This document shows, one piece after another, positions 58,518 through 64,000 of a stretch of 64,000 nt of DNA (the first letter of the stretch is position 1; the number at the start of each line of letters is the position of its first letter). The notes under the pieces are model-generated. The model saw only the letters and a list, made by a program, of their open reading frames with translations. It was not told the DNA's origin and ran no database searches. Source of the stretch: Prorocentrum cordatum (taxonomy: Eukaryota; Sar; Dinophyceae; Prorocentrales; Prorocentraceae); the NCBI GenBank assembly GCA_963575745.1, contig CAUYUJ010011447.1, forward strand, positions 647,501 through 711,500. Reading direction: 5' to 3'. Position numbers and translations under genes: made by a program.

Positions 58518-59329
58518 TCATCGCCGACCCTTCCGCTGCCTCCCCCGCCCTGCGCCGGTGCCGGGGGCCGCGTCCACCGCCTCCACGAGCCAGGCTCGGA
58601 GTCGGTGGAGCGGCCGGGTGGCGCAGTGCGGCTGAAAGTCAGCCACGCGCGCCCCAGGCGTGCGGACCCACGCCGAGATGAGCGCGGCCCGCACCGCCGA
58701 CTCGCCCAGCACGGGCTCCACGCTGTCGGCGGCAGCGGCAGCCGCGGGTGGCGCCACCAGCAGCGCCAAGGCCGACCCCATGGGCGCCGCGTCACCACCC
58801 GCCGCCGCCGCACCAGCAGCAGCAGCAACATCCGCCGAGGGGGTCGCTCCGCCAGCCGTCGGCGCCGCCGCAGCGGCCGCACCAGCTGGCTCCGCGGCCG
58901 CGATCGCCGCTGGGCTGCCGAGCCGACGCGAAACCCGAGGAGGGAGAACGTCAGCCCAGGCGTCGTTCAGCCCAGGGGCTCGGCCGCGGCCGCAGCAGCA
59001 GGGGCCGCAAGCACGTCGCCAGCCGCGCACCGCGCGGCACGGCGACGGCGGCGGCGCCTGCGCCGCTCGGCACGAGCCGCGGGCGCGGGCACCTCGCCAC
59101 CGCCAGGAGGCCCGTCACCACGCCCACAATCACGACCAGCGCCACCAGCATCACCAGGCACCGCGCCCAGCGCAGCGGCCGCCACGGCCGCACGGGCGAC
59201 GGCGGCCAGGGAGCGCGGCGACGCCTTGGCGAGGGCAGCCGCGCGGACCGCCGCCTCGACGAGGACGGCGGCCTCGCGCACACCGAGCCCCATCCCACGT
59301 GCGCGGTGCGCGCGGCCGAGGGCGCGCAA
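58518..59329 (-). CDS. Candidate Ala-rich coding region downstream of an SL sequence
   Basis: Two overlapping minus frames (59329-58967 and 59030-58518) are rich in Ala, Arg and Gly. They include MGLGVREAAVLVEAAV and, in the second frame, GESAVRAALISAWVRTPGAR. A third frame carries a possible membrane helix (CLVMLVALVVIVGVVTGLLA, about 59160-59100). Which frame is real is unclear in DNA this GC-rich. The SL match 64 bases upstream is the only reason to take this locus seriously. Confidence 0.25.
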
Positions 59330-59392
59330 GCACTTCGAGCAAATGGGTACGGATGCCCAAGCCCCACGAGATCCCCGAGGGGGGACGTGGGG

Positions 59393-59413
59393 CTTGAGCC
59401 AAAATGGCTACGG
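59393..59413 (-). other. Dinoflagellate spliced-leader sequence embedded in genomic DNA (relict SL)
   Basis: The minus strand reads CCGTAGCC...TTTTGGCTCAAG, identical over 21 bases to the 3' 21 bases of the 22-nt dinoflagellate SL; the first base (59414) is C where D is expected. It is followed by CCCCACG, not by a GT donor, so it is not an SL RNA gene. It looks like an SL joined to an mRNA, i.e. a reverse-transcribed, reintegrated trans-spliced transcript. A (GGA)n array lies directly 5' of it on the same strand. Confidence 0.85.
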
Positions 59414-59415
59414 GT

Positions 59416-59522
59416 TCCTCCTCCTCCTCCTCCTCCTCCTCCTCCTCCTCCTCCTCCTCCTCTTCCCTTTCCTCCTCCTCTTCCTCCACCTCCTCCTCCT
59501 CCTCCTCCGCCTCCTCCTCCGT
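59416..59522. repeat. TCC microsatellite next to the SL sequence
   Basis: (TCC)n, with some CTT, from 59417 to about 59520. Confidence 0.95.
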
Positions 59523-60310
59523 CCTCCCGATGCTGTTGCACGCGCCGGACAAGGTCCGCAAGCGCGCCACTGCCGCTCGCCCGCGGCACGCCGCCGGGGC
59601 GAGGAAGGAACAAACGGCGCCCATCGCATTCCCGAAATCCGTCCTCTTTCCTTCGCTCCCCTCCGCTTTCCGCCCCCGGAGCAAGCGGCGTCCACCGCCA
59701 TCCCCATTTCCGTCCCGTCGTCCGCCCTCCGTCATCCGAATTTCTCTGTTCTCAGTTTTCCTCCTCGGGGGATGGCGCCTCAGGGGCCCAGAGAAGATCT
59801 GCCGCAGCAGCTCCACGTCGAGCAGCGACGCCAGCTTCAAGGCCTTGTTTCAAAAAGCCAGCATCGAAGGAGCGAGCACGACGCAATCTGGAGCATAGTA
59901 AGGTATCGGCCACGGCGGGGCCGCGATGAGGAGAAGGAACAGGGAGGAAGGAGGAGCGGGAGGCAGCGAGGGAGCGGGGGGGGGGCGGGAGGAATGAGGG
60001 AGAGAGGGGGGGGGAGAAAAGGGGAGGGATGGAGGGAGGGAGAAAGTAAGGGGGGTAAGGGGAAGGACGGAAACAAAGGAGGTGTGGGCAGTCTCCCAGA
60101 AACGGAGGGGTGCCAAAACATAAACGATCAACTGAAGATGAACATTTTTCCCACGCGCTGGCTGAACCCATGGAAGGGGCCGCCCGCCCCCGTCCACCAA
60201 GCCACAAAGGGTATAGGAGGGAACGAGCTGTTCTGATCTAAGCAAGCGAAAATAGCACGACTCAGCACATCACACGGGTCATAATCAAAGTTTCTGAACC
60301 AATTCGACTC
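59523..60310. other. No gene recognised; purine-rich DNA
   Basis: A GGGGGGA-rich tract at 59930-60070. Frames on both strands are compositional. Confidence 0.5.
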
Positions 60311-60316
60311 CTCGTT

Positions 60317-61740
60317 CTAACATGTCAGGGGTATCCTTCCGTTCTTCTGAACCTCGCGAGTCCAACGACACGCGTCGGGCTCATAGTTCTGACCGTCATT
60401 GTCGTTGCCTGGATGATGTCCGCCTGTGCAGTCCAGCTCGAAAGGGTCCAGGCCCACGAAGCAGCAGCTCCTCACCGCGCAGGCGTCGGTCGTCCCAGCT
60501 TTCCGCCTCGTTCTGTCATCTTCCAACCACGCTCCCTGCAATAATGCCGTACTCGACGTTCTGCAAACCGTGCCGCAGTAGGAGACTCTCACATTTGCGT
60601 TTGACGGGAGGGTCGTTAGCTGGCTGCCCCCTCGATCCACCCAAGGTGCGTACCAGGCCGCTGCGCGCCTGCGCGCACGATGGCCACGTCGATAACTATT
60701 CGTTTGTCGTCTGCCAGGCCCGCCCTGGGATTGGCGACGCGGTCGCAACCCCCTTCCAGGAGTCTGCGACGCGCGCCGGGGGTGCGACAAGCGAACATAG
60801 ATTGTCGCACCAGGACAAAGTCGGAGCCCGCGATCTCCGACAACATGGCGCGGGTAGACCCTGCCACGGCGAGGCACTCGGAGACAGACAGGAACTCGGC
60901 GCCGAGCTGGCGGGCGCACTTCCCCTTGAGCACGTGGCTCTTTGAGGGCTGGCTGAATACTGGGGCCGCCCCTCCTTTCAAGACCTCCCGGCTCGTCGTG
61001 GATGCGAGGTGCCGAGCCGTGCTCCATCGCGGGCATTGGCGCATGCAACATCATTGGAAGTCACGAGCGCCATCTCGTGAAATGGGGCGTGACGGATCCT
61101 AGGCTTCACGTCGCAATTGTCCTTCGTGATTATGTCGATGCGGCTCGCCCCCGGCAGGTCGCCCACCCCCAGGTTGGTCATCTGTCTTTGGAGAAGCGAG
61201 ACTGCCGCGGATAAGTCAGGGCGGCTCTCGCGCGCCAAGAAGGAAGCCGCGTGCCTCCGAGCCCAGTGGATCTCTGCTGGTGTAACTTGCGATCGTGGCC
61301 CACGGCACCTCTCGGTGGCGATGTTGATCATCTACTCCTGCTGGCATCTTCTCCTGAGACGCGATGATGTCCGCTTTGTCCACGCTGCGGGCGAATAGTT
61401 TGCCCGTGCGCCCCCCGCTTCGGCAGCACCAATCTCCGAACGGATAACGCTCTCGATCGGCGCATCTTTCAAGCGATCGTATGTCTACGTCTCCACGGGA
61501 ATCGGGTCTGGTTCGATCTCGCTCTCCTTCTAAATGTCCTTGGCAGGCTGCTCGAGGCCTTTCGGAGGAAGCTCATCTCCTGCACGTTCCGGAGGAGCTG
61601 CCCTTGAAATGCGCTCGGCCTCCTCCTCAGGTGGACCGTTATGCTTGGTAGTTAAGGTCCTCGCGCTGCCTCCGCCCTTGACTGCGATTGTCAGCGTTGG
61701 CCGACTCCTGCGTGGTCGCATCCACCACCGGGGCATGATG
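60317..61740 (-). mobile_element. Decayed Ty1/copia-like retroelement fragment lacking the RT core
   Basis: The minus strand has a pre-RT-like segment MPRWWMRPRRSRPTLTIAVK...EEEAERISRAAPPERAGDEL (61736-61530). After a short broken stretch it reads ARESRPDLSAAVSLLQRQMT and FHEMALVTSNDVACANARDG (61331-60980). In another frame it reads KCARQLGAEFLSVSECLAVA and TRAMLSEIAGSDF (about 60945-60820), then DDKRIVIDVAIV and HLGWIEG (about 60700-60630). This order matches the end of a copia RT and its RNase H. The RT palm with its Y/F-x-D-D box is not present. Frame changes occur near 60980 and 60630. Confidence 0.6.
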
Positions 61741-61749
61741 CGGCCTCCC

Positions 61750-61806
61750 CCTCCTCCTCCTCTTCCTCCTCCTCCTCCTCCTCCTCCTCCTCCTCCTCTT
61801 CCTCAG
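61750..61806. repeat. CTCCTC microsatellite
   Basis: (CTC)n with TTC interruptions. Confidence 0.95.
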
Positions 61807-61809
61807 CTT

Positions 61810-63094
61810 CGCGCGACGCAGCTGCTCATGGGGGCACTTCAGCAGCCATCCCTGGTCGGGGCGCTACGCTGCGCTCGGCGGCTCCGTCAGAATAGCCCTG
61901 GCAAGAGTTGGCCAGCAGTTTGTCCGCCCGCCTCGCCAGAAATAGCAGCGCCCCCCCTGGCTTGCGGGAAGTCCCAGGGCCCCAAGGGCGCGCCCGTCCG
62001 GCGAGCGCGCACTCGTCTGCACTTCTCTGAACACTCTGCCCCAATGCATGCCGCCATAGCGGCCTTGCGCGCGTCGATGCTCCTCGCCACCTCGGCGCCC
62101 CCATTCATGGTTCGCGACGCCGTCGGCAAGCTCGGTGGCCCTTCCTCCAGGATATTCTCGGGCAGCCTGAACGAACGTCAAAGCGCTCGCTGGTTAGGCG
62201 TGGATCCTCCACGTTTAGCGCTCGCGCCGGCAAACGCGTTGGCGGCGCGCGTGGGCTCGTAGAAATCGCCCCAGGAGTCGGGCGTTGAACCTCTGTCTCG
62301 CGCGGTAGAGAGTTTCCTGCCAGGCGCCCCTGCTCGCCCTGTCTCACCTGCCTGCCAGGGAGAAGTGGAACTGGCGCACTTCGCCTCGGCCCCCTCAACG
62401 CCCGCAGCGCCGGGGAACCCTCTAACTGCGAAACGCTTCCTTCCGACCAAGATCTCGGCCCCGGGGGCGCCGCGCACTCGCATCCAGAACGCGCACCAGT
62501 GCCTCCTGATCCGCTGCCCTTGGCGACTCGGCAGAGGCGCCGCGACCTGATGTGAGATTCTGCGGCGAACTGCGCTGAGCGCGGGGAGCTTGGTCGCGTT
62601 CCCGGGGCCGAGCGCGAATGAAATGTCCGCCCCGATGACGTCGTTCAAATGGCATGTCGTCGATGGATTGGGAAAATCGTGCCAACTGAAGTTGTTTGTC
62701 GCGCACTGCGGCGCTCCAACTACTCCTCGAGTCTTGCCTTGCCGTGCGTCAGCGCCACCGCGAGGTTCTCGCTGACGCAGTACCCTATGCCCCCGTGCAT
62801 CTGCCGGACAACCTGCTCGATGATGGGGTCGGTCCCCATCTCGTCCGGAGCGCCTCAGTGTCCTGTACTTCTGGCCGCGCAGAGCGTGGTCGTGGCCTTC
62901 AACGCGACGTCTGTCTCCTGCTTGACTGGCGACTCTAACTCAATCGTGCCCCTGGCCTCCAAGCCCCGCTGAGTCGCGCCAGAATTCATGTTCTTCTCTC
63001 TCGCGATGGCTCTGACCAGCGCGGCGGTAAGTTCGCGCGGCTCTTCGCGCGCCCCCCGGAAGGACATATTAACTGAAACGACGGTATAGATCAC
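61810..63094 (-). pseudogene. Broken coding-like sequence upstream of the copia fragment
   Basis: Protein-like minus segments occur in several frames: LTAALVRAIAREKNMNSGAT and IELESPVKQETDVALKAT (63060-62860); DEMGTDPIIEQVVRQMHGGI and YCVSENLAVALTHGKARLEE (62845-62725), ended by a TAG; DISFALGPGNATKLPALSAV (62625-62565). They may be the upstream part of the same retroelement polyprotein. I cannot assign domains. Confidence 0.35.
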
Positions 63095-63097
63095 TGG

Positions 63098-63260
63098 TGG
63101 CCTTGGCTACCCTAGGCCCTTCTACCGACCCTAGGCTTCCCAAAGGTAGGCCCTACTGAAGGCCCTAGGCTTCCCAAGGGTAGGCCCTACCGAAATCCCC
63201 AGGCTTCCCAAGGGTAGGCTGTACTGAAGGCCCTAGGCTTCCCGAGGGTAGGCCTTACTG
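63098..63260. repeat. CTAGGCTTCCCAAGGGTAGG repeat, about 4 units
   Basis: GGCCCTAGGCTTCCCAAGGG units of about 36-38 bp (near 63130, 63165, 63203 and 63230), running into the next array. Confidence 0.85.
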
Positions 63261-63845
63261 GACACCCTAGGGTAGCCCTTGGGTAGCCCCAGGGGTAGGC
63301 CCTAAGGGTAGCCCTAGGGTAGCCTTAGGGGTAGGCCCTAGGGGTAGCCCTAGGGTAGCCCTAGGGGCAGGCCCTAGGGGTAGCCCTAGGGTAGCTCTAG
63401 GGGTAGGCCTTGGGGTAGCCCTGGGGTAGCCCTAGGGGTAGGCCGTAGGGTGGCCCTAGGGTAGCCCTAGGGGTAGGCCCTAGGGGCAGCCCGTAGGCCC
63501 TAGGGGTAGCCCGAGGGCAGCCCTAGGGGTAGGCCGTAGGGGTAGCCCTAGGGTAGCTCTAGGGGTAGGTCCTAGGGGTAGCCCTAGGGTAACCCCAGGG
63601 ATAGGCCCTAGGGGTGGGCCTAGGGTAGCCCTAGGGGTAGGCCGTAGGGTAGGCCGTAGGGTAGCCCTAGGGGTAGGCCCTAGGGGTAGCCCTTGGGTAG
63701 CCCCAGGGGTAGGCCCTAAGGGTAGCCCTAGGGTAGCCCTAGGGGTAGGCCGTAGGGCAGCCCTAGGGTAGCCCTAGGGGTAGGCCCTAGGGGGAGCCCT
63801 AGGGTAGCCCTAGGGTAGCCCTAGGTGTAGACCCTAGGGGTAGCA
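63260..63845. repeat. CCCTAGGG-based satellite
   Basis: Nearly 590 bp of alternating GTAGCCCTAGG and GGTAGGCCCTAGG units (11-13 bp). Most units contain the perfect palindrome CCCTAGGG. It is not the TTTAGGG telomere repeat. Confidence 0.95.
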
Positions 63846-64000
63846 TTTTCTGGCGAATTACAAACTGATTCCTTTGGTCGTGCAGGCGGGCGGGACATTA
63901 AATGCATTGATTGCTTTGGTGGCGGACTACATATTGATTCCCTTTGGTAGCGGATTACACATTGATTCCTTTTGTCGGGCGTGCGGGCGGGACATTAAGG
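63846..64000. repeat. GGATTACACATTGATTCC repeat, continues past the window
   Basis: Three copies of GCGRAYTACANAYTGATTCC (about 63853, 63923 and 63950) and two of GCGGGCGGGACATTAA (63885 and 63982). Confidence 0.8.

Noticed and set aside
59393-59413. SL RNA gene
   Set aside because: The SL exon is present but no GT donor, intron or Sm-like site follows, so it is a relict SL and not an SL RNA gene.
63260-63845. Telomere array
   Set aside because: Units are 11-13 bp with CCCTAGGG palindromes, not TTTAGGG, and different repeats continue beyond them to the window end.

Overview
The window looks like nuclear DNA of a dinoflagellate. The supporting evidence is one 21-bp match to the dinoflagellate spliced-leader (SL) RNA on the minus strand (59393-59413), intron donors that include GT, GC and GA with AG|G at most junctions, high GC, very abundant simple and tandem repeats, and decayed LINE and Ty1/copia-like fragments. 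The high GC would suit a Prorocentrum-type genome, but that is inference; no search was possible.

The gene-bearing core is 17.5-32.8 kb, with all genes on the minus strand. Reading in the direction of transcription: (1) a ten-exon gene at 32763-25847 whose splice phases all agree and give an uninterrupted 1449-residue protein of no family I recognise; (2) a DNA cytosine-C5 methyltransferase with motifs I, IV, VI and VIII in exons at 24877-22985 and the missing motif X region at 17835-17531; (3) inside the roughly 5.1-kb gap between those two halves, a complete three-exon same-strand gene (22475-18822, about 989 residues) with a Cys/Trp-rich domain and coiled coils. This nested, co-directional arrangement is the most interesting system in the window.

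Other coding material is fragmentary. It comprises a 5'-truncated frameshifted LINE (11.5-13.3 kb, minus), a plus-strand pseudogene with many frame changes (36.9-38.0 kb), a minus-strand gene with broken frame (46.4-48.4 kb), an RT-less copia-like remnant (60.3-61.7 kb, minus), and an SL-tagged, Ala-rich locus (58.5-59.4 kb, minus).

The remainder is mostly repeats: a 12-bp array (0-0.7 kb), 25/28-bp and 42-bp arrays (2.6-3.5 kb), a 53-bp array (35.7 kb), 75-bp and 90-bp arrays (39.8-41.9 kb), a roughly 100-bp array (55.7-57.1 kb), a CCCTAGGG-based satellite (63.1-63.85 kb), a recurring CCAAGAGGCC-type repeat spaced near one helical turn, long GA/CT, GGA/TCC and GAT microsatellites, and several dispersed repeat pairs. 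I found no tRNA, rRNA or CRISPR.
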